Of a DNA stretch of 64,000 nt, positions 1 to 8,338 are shown in pieces. Source of the stretch: Simplicispira sp. 125 (GTDB lineage Bacteria; Pseudomonadota; Gammaproteobacteria; Burkholderiales; Burkholderiaceae_C); NCBI RefSeq assembly GCF_003096555.1, contig NZ_QEKM01000001.1:3658001-3722000 (forward strand), written 5' to 3'. The notes beneath the pieces were generated by a model. The model had not been told where the DNA came from. It did not search any database and was given only the letters and a program-made list of their open reading frames with translations. The position numbers were made by a program, and so were the translations under genes. The first letter of the stretch is position 1, and each line of letters begins with the position of its first letter.

Positions 1-368
1 TGTTGGCCCGGTTGCGGGCGCTGCTGCGGCGCTCGCAGGCGGCCACCACGGCCGTACTGGGTTTTGGGCCGCTGGAGCTTGACACCGCCAACCGCCAGGT
101 GAGCATCCGCCCTGCGGCGGACGCTGCCTTGCTGCCCATCGACCTGGGGCCGCGTGAATGGACGGTGCTCGAATACCTCATGATCCATGCGCCCAAACCT
201 GCCAGCAAAGACAAGCTGCTGCAGGCGCTGACCGGCTGGGACAAGGAAATCACCCCCAACGCGGTGGAGGTGTACGTCTCGCGCCTGCGCGGCAAGCTCG
301 AACCCCATGGCGTGGGATTGCGTTCCATCCGGGGGTTTGGCTACCGGCTGGAACTGCTGGGCGTCTGA
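1..368 (+). CDS. OmpR-family response regulator, C-terminal part (truncated by window start)
   Basis: Only the last 121 residues or so are visible; the receiver domain lies upstream of the window. What remains is a winged-helix DNA-binding domain of the OmpR/PhoB type. It has the order LGPREWTVLEYLM, then a recognition-helix segment ending NAVEVYVSRLRGKL, then the wing IRGFGYRL, a classic trans_reg_C pattern. The gene is followed after 78 bases by a sensor kinase on the same strand, so the two form a two-component pair. The kinase resembles the TctE/QseC group, so a TctD/QseB-like role in carboxylate or envelope sensing is possible. The signal is unknown. The protein should act in the cytoplasm as a phosphorylation-dependent transcription factor. 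Confidence 0.9.
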   Translation, partial: LARLRALLRRSQAATTAVLGFGPLELDTANRQVSIRPAADAALLPIDLGPREWTVLEYLMIHAPKPASKDKLLQALTGWDKEITPNAVEVYVSRLRGKLEPHGVGLRSIRGFGYRLELLGV

Positions 369-446
369 ACGCCGAGTGACTTGCGCCATGGCTGTGTGTG
401 CACCGACTGCACTGTGCCTGCACTGCAGCGGAGATCGGAAAACACG

Positions 447-1925
447 ATGACCATGCTGCGCCCCCGCTTGCGGGCCATGACCTCCGATTTGCGCAACCGC
501 CTCTTGCTGTTGCTGGTGCTGCCCTTGTGCGCACTGGCGCTGTTGGGGGCGTGGATGGATTACCGCTCGGCCGATGAGGCCGCCGCGCGGCACGACCAGC
601 GCCTGGTACGCCTGCTGCCGGCGCTGGCCGATTCGGTGCTGTCTGCCGGGGCGGCCAAAGGCGACCTTCCGGTCTGGTTGCCCGCACCGCTCGTGGAAGA
701 TTTCTTGCGCCAAAGCAACTACACCAGCTTCAGCGTGCGCGATCTGTCGGGCCGTTTGTTGCTGGGCGACGAGTGGGTGCATGGTGCGGTGCCGGCCACA
801 CTGGATCCGGAATTCCAGAGTGTGGAATTCAGTGGTGTGACCTACCGTGTCGCGGTTCAGCGCGGGCGCACCGGGGCGGGCGAACTGGTGGTGGCCCTGG
901 CCGATGGCACCGATCCGCGCCAGCAGTGGGCGCAGCACCTGTTGTTGCGGGTACTGCTGCCCAATCTGGTGCTGGTGGCAGCGGCAGGGCTGGCGATCCA
1001 TTGGGCGGTGCGCCGGGCGTTCAAGCCGCTGCTGGACCTGGCGGCCACGGTGGAGCGGCGCTCACCCCGTGACCTCAGTGCCATCGACGAAGCGGCGTCG
1101 CCGTCTGAAGTGCGGCCGCTGGTGCACTCGCTCAACCGGCTTTTTGTTCTGGTGAATGCGCAGGCCGAAAGCCAGCGCCGCTTTGTGGCCGATGCCGCGC
1201 ACCAACTGCGCACCCCCCTGGCGGGTCTGCAGGCCCAGGTAGAGGCCTGGGCCATGCTGGCGCGCTCCAGTGCGAAAACCATCGATGGCGCACCGGAATC
1301 ACAGTCAAATGTGCCTCCAGGGCAAGATAGTAAAACGATGCCAGCTATTACATTAGGAGCGGCTGAAATCGAAAAACTGCGCGATGCCACGCGCCGCACC
1401 TCGCAACTGGCGCACCAGTTGCTGGCGCTCTCACGCGCCGATGCCCGCAGCCTGGACGGCCAGACCATGCAGCGCGTGGATCTGCAGGACCTGTGCGAGA
1501 CCATGTTGGAGATGTTTCTCGATGCCGCCACTGGCAAGGGCATCGACCTGGGGTTGGAGGCCGAGCCAGCCCATGTCATGGGACATGCCTGGCTGCTGCG
1601 CGAACTGTTGTCGAACCTGGTGGACAACGCCATCAAGTACACGCCCCCCGGGGGTAGCGTCACCATTCGCTGCGGGACCCTATCGGGGCTGCAGGGTAGT
1701 TTGCGCGCCGCCTTGCAGGTGGAGGATGACGGCCCCGGGGTGCCAGCGGCTGAACGCTCGCGGGTACTGGAGCGCTTTTACCGGGTGCAGGGAACGGTGG
1801 GCCAGGGCACCGGTCTGGGCTTGCCCATTGCCGATGAAATCGCCCGTGCCCATGGGGCCCTGCTCACGCTGGCAGACGGCAGCAATGGCCGGGGCTTGTT
1901 GGTGGTGCTGCTGTTTCCTGCCTGA
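447..1925 (+). CDS. Two-component sensor histidine kinase (TctE/QseC-like)
   Basis: Inner-membrane sensor kinase of 492 residues. I chose ATG 447 because a GGAGA sequence lies about 14 bases upstream; a TTG at 381 would add 22 unlikely residues. A first membrane segment lies near residues 15-37, a periplasmic sensor region follows, and a second membrane segment lies near 160-185 with HAMP-like sequence after it. The H-box FVADAAHQLRTPL places the phospho-acceptor at His252. The N-box (NLVDNAIKYTPP, from about residue 390) and G-boxes DDGPGVP (427) and GQGTGLGLP (about 453) are intact. Between H-box helix 1 and helix 2 there is a stretch of roughly 25 residues encoded by a lower-GC segment that resembles a dispersed repeat (see 1305-1356). 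The preceding response regulator is its likely partner. Confidence 0.92.
   Translation: MTMLRPRLRAMTSDLRNRLLLLLVLPLCALALLGAWMDYRSADEAAARHDQRLVRLLPALADSVLSAGAAKGDLPVWLPAPLVEDFLRQSNYTSFSVRDLSGRLLLGDEWVHGAVPATLDPEFQSVEFSGVTYRVAVQRGRTGAGELVVALADGTDPRQQWAQHLLLRVLLPNLVLVAAAGLAIHWAVRRAFKPLLDLAATVERRSPRDLSAIDEAASPSEVRPLVHSLNRLFVLVNAQAESQRRFVADAAHQLRTPLAGLQAQVEAWAMLARSSAKTIDGAPESQSNVPPGQDSKTMPAITLGAAEIEKLRDATRRTSQLAHQLLALSRADARSLDGQTMQRVDLQDLCETMLEMFLDAATGKGIDLGLEAEPAHVMGHAWLLRELLSNLVDNAIKYTPPGGSVTIRCGTLSGLQGSLRAALQVEDDGPGVPAAERSRVLERFYRVQGTVGQGTGLGLPIADEIARAHGALLTLADGSNGRGLLVVLLFPA
1305..1356 (+). repeat. Family A palindromic repeat copy A1, diverged, in frame inside the kinase
   Basis: The left end (TCAAATGTGCCTCCAGGGC) and right end (GCCAGCTATTACATTA) match the two ends of the family A element found intact at 12920-12970. 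The middle is degenerate. The segment is AT-richer than the surrounding gene and stays open in the kinase frame, adding residues between the two HisKA helices. Confidence 0.55.
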
Positions 1926-1947
1926 CACGCAGTCTGATTCCCTTTCT

Positions 1948-2036
1948 AAACCATCCGTGCCGTTGTTGCTTTGCCTTGCCTTGCCGTGCTACAGCACTGT
2001 TTGCGGCTTTGCGCCGGACCCGAATGGTTTGGAAAC
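1948..2036 (+). repeat. Family D repeat copy D1 (about 90 bp, imperfect inverted ends)
   Basis: Begins AAACCATCCGTGCCGTTGTT and ends CGAATGGTTTGGAAAC. The ends are imperfect inverted repeats of each other, and the middle contains the small palindrome GTGCTACAGCAC. A second copy in the same orientation lies at 40230-40315. This copy fills the space between the kinase stop and the slmA leader. Confidence 0.75.
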
Positions 2037-2089
2037 CCCATGAGAGGGGGAGGGGCTGTGCGAGAATCAATTGCACACATTTCGCCGCC

Positions 2090-2737
2090 ATGACTGAGCA
2101 AGCACCCACTTCGTCCCAAGTCCCCGCCCCCACGGAGCGCAAACGCGCACGACCTGGTGAGCGGCGCGAGCAGATTTTGCAGGCGCTGGCGGCCATGCTC
2201 GAACAGCCTGGGGCGGAGCGCATCACCACTGCGGCGCTGGCATCGCGCCTGGGGGTGAGCGAGGCGGCGCTGTACCGCCACTTTGCCAGCAAGGCACAAA
2301 TGTTCGAAGCGCTGATCGATTTCATCGAGCAGGCGGTGTTCACCCGCATGGCGCAGATTCTGGAGAGTGGCTCTCCGGAAGGTGTGCCGCCCGAAGAAGG
2401 GGCCCGCCAGGCCCAGCGTGTGGTGGCGCTGGTGCTGCAGTTTGGCGAACGCAACCCAGGCCTGGTGCGTGTGATGGTGGGTGATGCCCTGGTGCTCGAG
2501 CATGAGCGCCTGCAAGCGCGCATGAACCAGTTTTTTGATCGCATCGAGTCCAGCCTGCGCCAATGCCTGCGTCCGGCCGCTGGCGCTGCGGGCTCGGCCA
2601 CCCCGAGCGTGGATGCGCAGGTGGCGGCCAGTGTGCTGACGGCTTTCCTGCAGGGCCGGTTGCAGCGTTTTGCGCGCTCCGGTTTGCGGCGCCTGCCGAC
2701 AGAGCACCTCGAAGCAAGCCTTGCATTGATGCTCTGA
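2090..2737 (+). CDS. slmA: TetR-family regulator, SlmA-like nucleoid occlusion factor
   Basis: Protein of 215 residues. After a charged N-terminal tail comes RREQILQALAAMLEQ, then a TetR helix-turn-helix (TTAALASRLGVSEAALYRHF, about residues 45-64). This LGVSEAALYRHFASKAQMFEALIDFIE pattern is typical of SlmA, which binds SBS sites and blocks FtsZ assembly over the nucleoid. The C-terminal half fits the SlmA ligand/dimer domain in length (E. coli SlmA is 198 residues). ATG 2090 was chosen because it gives the SlmA-like N-terminus; there is no strong ribosome binding site. The SlmA call rests on motif recognition, and a different TetR function cannot be excluded. Confidence 0.75.
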   Translation: MTEQAPTSSQVPAPTERKRARPGERREQILQALAAMLEQPGAERITTAALASRLGVSEAALYRHFASKAQMFEALIDFIEQAVFTRMAQILESGSPEGVPPEEGARQAQRVVALVLQFGERNPGLVRVMVGDALVLEHERLQARMNQFFDRIESSLRQCLRPAAGAAGSATPSVDAQVAASVLTAFLQGRLQRFARSGLRRLPTEHLEASLALML

Positions 2738-2824
2738 CCTGCGCACGCCCCGTGCGGAAAGTTTGGGGGCGGCTCTCTATTTTTGGTGCCGGACTGGGCA
2801 TGTCGGTGAATTTGCTGCAGAATA

Positions 2825-2836
2825 GAACGATCGTTC
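2825..2836. promoter_or_regulatory. Palindromic operator upstream of TetR regulator
   Basis: GAACGATCGTTC is a perfect 12-bp palindrome 15 bases before the ATG of the following TetR gene. Its AACGATCGTT core is of the kind bound by TetR regulators of fatty-acid degradation operons. Autoregulation, and control of the downstream acyl-CoA dehydrogenase cluster, is inferred. Confidence 0.6.
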
Positions 2837-2851
2837 GTTTTTGTGAGCCCC

Positions 2852-3568
2852 ATGTCCGCACCCCCTTCTTCCAGTCCGGCGTCCCGCGTACCCCGCACAC
2901 CCCGTGCGCGCAGCGGTGGTGCCCGCGCTCTGCAAAAAGGGCAACAAACCAAGGCGGCCATCATCGATGCGGCCCTGGGACAGGCGACGCACATTGGTCT
3001 GGAGGGCTTGTCCATCGGCGCATTGGCCGAGGTGATGGGCATGAGCAAGTCGGGCGTGTTCGCACACTTTGGCTCGCGCGAAGAACTCCAGGTTTCGGTG
3101 ATCCGCGAATACCACCACTGCTTTGAGCAGGAGGTTTTCTTTCCTGCCATGGCGGCGCCGCGCGGTGTGGCACGGTTGCGCGCCCTGTTCGACAACTGGA
3201 TGAAGCGCACCTCCATCGAGATCGACTCGGGCTGCATCTACATCAGCGGCGCCATCGAGTTTGACGACCGCACTGGTCCAGTGCGCGATGCCCTGGCGCA
3301 TTCGGTGCTGACCTGGCATGCCGCCATGAAGCGCGCCATCCTGCAGGCCAAGGAATTGGGCGAGCTCAACGCCGATGTGGTGGAAGACCAGATGCTGTTC
3401 GAGATCCATGGGCTCATCCTGGCGCTGCACTACGAGGCACGATTTTTGAAGAACCCCGGTTCCATCGCGAAGGCGTTGGCCGGTTTTGACAACATCCTTG
3501 CCCGCTTCAGCGCTCAGGCGCAGCAGGCGGGCCATTCCTCTGTTTCTACCCAAACCACCAAGGAGTAA
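2852..3568 (+). CDS. TetR-family regulator of the acyl-CoA degradation cluster
   Basis: Protein of 238 residues from ATG 2852; an in-frame GTG at 2843 is an alternative, and neither has a clear ribosome binding site. The N-terminus is a Ser/Pro/Arg-rich tail. The TetR helix-turn-helix SIGALAEVMGMSKSGVFAHF follows, then a long ligand-binding C-terminal domain (TetR_C-like). The stop codon lies within AAGGAGTAA, so the ribosome binding site of the acyl-CoA dehydrogenase overlaps this gene's end and the two are probably translationally coupled. The position at the head of a beta-oxidation operon suggests an acyl-CoA-responsive repressor, as for FadR/PsrA-type TetR proteins. The ligand is inferred, not seen. 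Confidence 0.85.
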   Translation: MSAPPSSSPASRVPRTPRARSGGARALQKGQQTKAAIIDAALGQATHIGLEGLSIGALAEVMGMSKSGVFAHFGSREELQVSVIREYHHCFEQEVFFPAMAAPRGVARLRALFDNWMKRTSIEIDSGCIYISGAIEFDDRTGPVRDALAHSVLTWHAAMKRAILQAKELGELNADVVEDQMLFEIHGLILALHYEARFLKNPGSIAKALAGFDNILARFSAQAQQAGHSSVSTQTTKE

Positions 3569-3573
3569 AACCC

Positions 3574-5370
3574 ATGCCCACGTACACACCGCCCCTGCGC
3601 GACATGCAGTTTGTGTTGCACGAAGTGTTCAAGGTTGCTGACGACCTCAAGCAAATCCCCAAGCACGCCGACATGGATGCCGACACCATCAATGCCGTTC
3701 TGGAAGAGGGTGGAAAGTTTGCCACCGAGGTGACGTTCCCGCTGAACATCAGCGGCGATGCCGAGGGCTGCACGATTGACCAGGCCACCCATGCAGTGAC
3801 CACGCCCAAGGGCTTCAAGGAAGCCTACGCACAGTATGTCGAGGGCGGCTGGGCGGCGCTGGGTTGTGCTCCCGAATTCGGCGGCCAGGGCCTGCCTTTC
3901 GTGGTCAACACCATGTTCTACGAAATGCTCAACAGCGCCAACCAGGCCTGGACCATGTACCCCGGCCTGACCCATGGCGCCTACGCTGCCCTGGAAACCC
4001 ACGGCACGCCCGAGCAAAAGGCCACCTATCTGCCCAAGATGACCAGCGGCGAGTGGACGGGCTCCATGTGCCTGACAGAAGCCCACTGCGGTACCGACCT
4101 GGGCCTGATGCGCACCAAGGCCGAGCCCCAGGCAGACGGCACCTACAAGATCACCGGCAACAAGATTTTCATCAGCGCCGGTGAGCACGACATGGCCGAG
4201 AACATCATCCACCTGGTGCTGGCCCGCCTGCCCGATGCGCCCCCCGGCATCAAGGGCATCAGCCTGTTCATCGTGCCCAAGTTCCATGTGAACAAAGACG
4301 GCTCCGTCGGCGAGCGCAATGGTATTTACTGCGGCGGCCTGGAGCACAAGATGGGCATCAAGGCCAGCGCCACCTGCCAGATGGTGCTCGAAGACGCTGT
4401 CGGCACCCTGGTGGGCCAGCCGCACAAGGGCATGCAGGGCATGTTCGTGATGATGAACGCCGCACGCCTGGGCGTGGGCAACCAGTCGCTGGGCCTGACC
4501 GAAGTGGCCTACCAGAATGCCCTGGCCTACGCCAAGGACCGCCTGCAGATGCGCAGCCTCTCAGGCACCAAGGCCAAGGACAAGCCGGCCGACCCCATCA
4601 TCGTGCACCCCGACGTGCGCAAGATGCTGCTCACCGCCAAGGCCTACGCCGAAGGCGGCCGCGCGCTGCAGATCTTCTGCGCCATGCTGCTGGAAAAAGA
4701 GCACAACCACCCCGATGAAAAGACCCGCAAGGACGCCGGCGAACTGCTGGCCCTGCTGACCCCCATCGCCAAGGCCTTCCTGACCGACAACGGCCACACC
4801 GCCACCAACGCCTGCATGCAGGTATTTGGCGGCCACGGCTTCATCAAGGAATGGGGCATGGAGCAGTTCGTGCGCGACAACCGCATCAACATGATCTATG
4901 AAGGTACCAACACCATCCAGTCGCTGGACCTGCTGGGCCGCAAGATTCTGGGCAACAACGGAGCCACGCTCAAGAAGTTTGGCAAGCTCGTCGGCGCGCT
5001 GGTGCAGGAAGAAGGCGTGAACGAGAAGATGGCCGAGTTCATCAATCCCGTGGCCTATCTGGCCGACCAGATGACCAAGTTCACGACCGAGCTGGGCTTT
5101 CGGGGCATGCAGAACCCCGACGAAGTGGGTGCTGCCGCCGTGGACTACCTGCGCGTGGCCGGTCACCTGGTGTTTGGCTACTTCTTCGCCCGCATGGCCC
5201 AGGTGGCGCTGCGCGAAATCGCTGCAGGCAACCAGGACCCTTTCTACCAGGCCAAGCTGCAGACGGCGCGTTTTTACTTTGCCAAGCTGTTCCCTGAAAC
5301 GGCGACACTGATGCGCACCGCGCGCACTGGCGCCAAGGTGCTGATGGACACGGATCTGGCGCTGGCCTGA
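3574..5370 (+). CDS. Acyl-CoA dehydrogenase (long form with C-terminal domain)
   Basis: FAD enzyme of 598 residues that oxidises acyl-CoA to trans-2-enoyl-CoA, the first step of beta-oxidation. The start has an AAGGAG site six bases upstream. Visible motifs are the FAD/substrate segment MCLTEAHCGTDLGLMRTKA, the helical core with VFGGHGFIKEWGMEQFVRDN, and MIYEGTNTIQS, whose Glu443 is the predicted catalytic base. At about 600 residues it is longer than MCAD-type enzymes (about 380-400). It carries the extra C-terminal domain found in the DmdC/FadE5-like group annotated as acyl-CoA dehydrogenase C-terminal (PF12806). Together with the downstream hydratase/dehydrogenase and thiolase it completes a beta-oxidation cycle. 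Chain-length preference cannot be read from sequence alone. Confidence 0.95.
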   Translation: MPTYTPPLRDMQFVLHEVFKVADDLKQIPKHADMDADTINAVLEEGGKFATEVTFPLNISGDAEGCTIDQATHAVTTPKGFKEAYAQYVEGGWAALGCAPEFGGQGLPFVVNTMFYEMLNSANQAWTMYPGLTHGAYAALETHGTPEQKATYLPKMTSGEWTGSMCLTEAHCGTDLGLMRTKAEPQADGTYKITGNKIFISAGEHDMAENIIHLVLARLPDAPPGIKGISLFIVPKFHVNKDGSVGERNGIYCGGLEHKMGIKASATCQMVLEDAVGTLVGQPHKGMQGMFVMMNAARLGVGNQSLGLTEVAYQNALAYAKDRLQMRSLSGTKAKDKPADPIIVHPDVRKMLLTAKAYAEGGRALQIFCAMLLEKEHNHPDEKTRKDAGELLALLTPIAKAFLTDNGHTATNACMQVFGGHGFIKEWGMEQFVRDNRINMIYEGTNTIQSLDLLGRKILGNNGATLKKFGKLVGALVQEEGVNEKMAEFINPVAYLADQMTKFTTELGFRGMQNPDEVGAAAVDYLRVAGHLVFGYFFARMAQVALREIAAGNQDPFYQAKLQTARFYFAKLFPETATLMRTARTGAKVLMDTDLALA

Positions 5371-5415
5371 TCCGGTGATTTTGCGGATTTCAAGTCTTTT
5401 AACTCTGGAGTGCCC

Positions 5416-5853
5416 ATGAATAAAGCGCTAGCAGCTATTGTTTTTGCAGTGATTGCCGCCCCGACGTGGGCCCAGATGACGCCCGAAGGTCTGTGGCGCA
5501 ACATCGACGACAAGACTGGCGAGGCCAAGGCGGAAATCCGTATCAAGGACAACGGCGCGGGCGCCCTCAATGGGGTGCTCGAAAAGCGCCTGGCCAAGGA
5601 CGCCAAGCCCGAAGACCTGTGCAAGGAGTGCAGCGACGACCGCAAGGACAAACCGCTGCTGGGCCTGGAGATCATCCGCAACGCCAAAAAGGCCGAGGGC
5701 AAGGATGTGTGGGAGGGCGGCAAGATTCTCGACCCCGAGAACGGTCGCAACTACACGCTGCGCATGACGCCCATCGAAGGCGGCAAGAAGCTGGAAGTGC
5801 GCGGCTCCATTGGCCCCTTCGGTCGCACGCAAACCTGGGTTCGCGTCCAGTAA
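5416..5853 (+). CDS. DUF2147 family secreted protein
   Basis: Predicted periplasmic protein of 145 residues. The first 20 residues form a signal peptide with likely cleavage after PTWA. The mature part starts MTPEGLWRNIDDKTGEAKAE and continues with a beta-rich domain of the DUF2147 family, including the ending GPFGRTQTWVRV. DUF2147 proteins have no well-established biochemical role, but they are often found near acyl-CoA metabolism genes in beta-proteobacteria. A GGAG site precedes ATG 5416. The signal-peptide coding sequence closely matches the right half of the family A repeat (see 5421-5456). It lies between two beta-oxidation genes on the same strand and is probably co-transcribed with them. 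Confidence 0.85.
   Translation: MNKALAAIVFAVIAAPTWAQMTPEGLWRNIDDKTGEAKAEIRIKDNGAGALNGVLEKRLAKDAKPEDLCKECSDDRKDKPLLGLEIIRNAKKAEGKDVWEGGKILDPENGRNYTLRMTPIEGGKKLEVRGSIGPFGRTQTWVRVQ
5421..5456 (+). repeat. Family A repeat half-copy A2, in frame inside a signal peptide
   Basis: TAAAGCGCTAGCAGCTATTG followed by a T-run and GCAGTGATTG matches the right half of family A, including the trailing part seen in the dapF copy at 51300-51354. It encodes the hydrophobic core of the DUF2147 signal peptide. Confidence 0.5.
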
Positions 5854-5937
5854 ACCACCCAGTCCGCCCGGCGCCAGTCGCGGGGTGTCCGACAACGGAG
5901 TCCAGCGCTTGCAGCGCGGCTCCATGGAGAAATAGTG

Positions 5938-8337
5938 ATGTCTAGATTCCAAGTGAAGAAAGTCGCCGTTCTCGGCGCAGGCGTGATGGGCGCGCAGATT
6001 GCTGCGCATCTCGTCAACGTCAAGGTGCCCGTGGTGCTGTTTGATCTGCCTGCCAAGGAAGGTCCGAAGAACGGTATCGTGATGAAGGCCGTCGAAGGCC
6101 TGAAGAAGCTCAAGCCCTCGCCGCTGGGTGTGGCGGACGATGCAGCGCTGATCGGCCAGGCCAACTACGAAGAGCATCTGGAGCAACTGCGCGACTGCGA
6201 CCTCATCATCGAGGCGATTGCCGAGCGCATGGACTGGAAGCTCGATCTGTACAAAAAGATCGCGCCTTTCGTCAACCCGCACGCCATCGTGGCATCCAAC
6301 ACCTCGGGCCTGTCGATCACGAAACTGAGCGAAGCGCTGCCCGAGTCCATCAAACCGCGCTTTTGCGGCATCCACTTCTTCAACCCACCGCGCTACATGA
6401 CGCTGGTGGAGCTGATCGACACTCCCACCACCGCCCCCGAGGTGCTCGACCAGCTCGAAGCCTTTGTTACCAGCGGCCTGGGCAAAGGTGTGGTACGCGC
6501 ACACGACACCCCTAACTTCGTCGCCAACCGCGTCGGCATTGCCGGCATGCTGGCCACCATGAAGGAGGTCGAGAACTTCGGTTTGAGCTTCGACGTGGTG
6601 GACGACCTCACCGGCAAGAAGCTCGGCCGCGCCAGCAGCGGCACCTTCCGCACCGCCGATGTGGTGGGTCTGGACACGATGAACCACGTGATCAAGACGC
6701 TGCAGGACAACCTCCATGAGGAGAGCGACCCGTTCTACGGCAGTTTTGAAACCCCCGCCGTGCTCAAGAAGCTGTTGGAGCTGGGTAACCTGGGCCAGAA
6801 AACCAAGGCTGGTTTCTACAAGAAGGTGGGCCGCGACGTTCTGCGTTTTGACCTGACCAGCGGCGAATACGTGCCCGGCGGCCAGAAGGCCGACGAGGTG
6901 TACGGCCGCATGTTGAAAAAACCTGCTGCCGAGCGCCTCAAGCTCCTGCGCAATGCCGAGGGCGCGCAGGGCCAGTTCCTCTGGGCCATCCTGCGCAACA
7001 GCTTCCACTACGCCGCCGTGCACCTTTCAACAATAGCCGACAACGCCCGCGATGTGGACCAGGCCATGCGCTGGGGCTTTGGCATGAAGCAGGGTCCGTT
7101 CGAGCTGTGGCAAGAGGCTGGCTGGCTTGAAGTGGCGAAGATGGTCCAGGAAGACATCGACGCGGGCAAAGCACTGTCCAAGGCGCCACTGCCCGAGTGG
7201 GTCTTCAAGGGCCCCGTGGCCGAGGCCGGTGGCGTGCACACCGCGCAAGGCTCCTGGAGCGCATCCAAGGCGAAATTCATTGCACGCCGCCAGTTGCCCG
7301 TGTACGAGCGCCAGCACTTCCCCGAGGCGCTGCTGGGCGAAACCCTGCCCGACTACAAGACGGCGGGCAAGACACTGCACGAAGACGACGCCATCCGCCT
7401 GTGGACGCTGGACGACGAAGTGGTGATCGCCAGCATCAAGACCAAGATGCACGCCATCAGCCCCGACGTGGCCGAGGGTCTGGCCATGGCGGTCGATATT
7501 GCCGAGAAGGACTACAAGGCCGTGGTAGTGTGGTCGGGCGACGAGCCCTTCAGCGCCGGCGCCGACCTGCAGGCCATGCTGCCCGCGTTCATGATCGCCG
7601 GTGTCAGTGCCATTGAGGGCGCTGAGCAAGAGCTGCAGAACACCATGCTGCGCCTGCGCTACGCCGGTGTGCCCGTGGTGTCGGCCATTCGTGGCCTGGC
7701 GCTGGGCGGTGGCTGCGAGCTGGCCGTGCACTCGGCCCGCCGCGTGGTGCACATGGAAAGCTATATCGGTCTGGTCGAAGTGGGCGTAGGCCTGGTGCCC
7801 GGCGCTGGTGGCCTGACCTACATTGCGCGCCGCGCTGCCGAGAACATGGCGCAGTCCACGTCCAAGGACGTGCTGCCCTTCCTGACCGAAGGTTTCACCG
7901 CCGCCGCCATGGCCAAGGTGGGCACCAGTGCGCTGGAATCGCGCAAGCTGGGCTACCTGCTCGAGAGCGATGTCATCGTGCCGCACAAGGACGAGCTGCT
8001 GTTTGTGGCGCTGAACGAAGCCAAGGCGATGGCCCGGGGCGGCTGGCGTGCACCGCACAAGCGCTTGTTCCCGGTGGCTGGCCGCAGCGGCATTGCCACC
8101 ATCAAGGCGCAGTTGGTCAACATGCGCGACGGCGGCTTCATCAGTGCACACGACTTCCACATCTCCAGCCTGATCGCAGGCGTGGTCTGTGGCGGCGACG
8201 TAGACGCCGGTTCCCTGGTCAGCGAGGAATACCTCATGGCCATGGAGCGCAAGGCCTTCTGCAGCCTGATCACCCATCCCAAGACGCAGGAACGCATCCT
8301 GGGCATGCTCAGCACCGGCAAGCCGGTTCGCAACTGA
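5938..8337 (+). CDS. 3-hydroxyacyl-CoA dehydrogenase / enoyl-CoA hydratase fusion (FadN-like)
   Basis: Bifunctional beta-oxidation enzyme of 799 residues. The N-terminus has a Rossmann NAD-binding motif (VAVLGAGVMGAQIAAHL, residues about 9-25), the 3-hydroxyacyl-CoA dehydrogenase catalytic region HFFNPPRYMTLVELI, and a second dehydrogenase domain. The C-terminal part is a crotonase fold with SAGADLQAM (about 537-545), GLALGGGCELA and GVGLVPGAGG. The domain order (dehydrogenase first, hydratase last) is the reverse of E. coli FadB and resembles B. subtilis FadN/YusL. Catalysis should run enoyl-CoA to 3-ketoacyl-CoA. ATG 5938 follows a GGAGA site, and the adjacent GTG 5935 is less likely. The next gene starts one base after its stop. 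Confidence 0.94.
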   Translation: MSRFQVKKVAVLGAGVMGAQIAAHLVNVKVPVVLFDLPAKEGPKNGIVMKAVEGLKKLKPSPLGVADDAALIGQANYEEHLEQLRDCDLIIEAIAERMDWKLDLYKKIAPFVNPHAIVASNTSGLSITKLSEALPESIKPRFCGIHFFNPPRYMTLVELIDTPTTAPEVLDQLEAFVTSGLGKGVVRAHDTPNFVANRVGIAGMLATMKEVENFGLSFDVVDDLTGKKLGRASSGTFRTADVVGLDTMNHVIKTLQDNLHEESDPFYGSFETPAVLKKLLELGNLGQKTKAGFYKKVGRDVLRFDLTSGEYVPGGQKADEVYGRMLKKPAAERLKLLRNAEGAQGQFLWAILRNSFHYAAVHLSTIADNARDVDQAMRWGFGMKQGPFELWQEAGWLEVAKMVQEDIDAGKALSKAPLPEWVFKGPVAEAGGVHTAQGSWSASKAKFIARRQLPVYERQHFPEALLGETLPDYKTAGKTLHEDDAIRLWTLDDEVVIASIKTKMHAISPDVAEGLAMAVDIAEKDYKAVVVWSGDEPFSAGADLQAMLPAFMIAGVSAIEGAEQELQNTMLRLRYAGVPVVSAIRGLALGGGCELAVHSARRVVHMESYIGLVEVGVGLVPGAGGLTYIARRAAENMAQSTSKDVLPFLTEGFTAAAMAKVGTSALESRKLGYLLESDVIVPHKDELLFVALNEAKAMARGGWRAPHKRLFPVAGRSGIATIKAQLVNMRDGGFISAHDFHISSLIAGVVCGGDVDAGSLVSEEYLMAMERKAFCSLITHPKTQERILGMLSTGKPVRN

Positions 8338-8338
8338 C

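Noticed and set aside
5428..7023. 531-codon minus-strand open frame opposite the DUF2147 and hydratase genes
   Set aside because: Repetitive His/Gly/Val-rich shadow sequence; the plus-strand genes are well supported.
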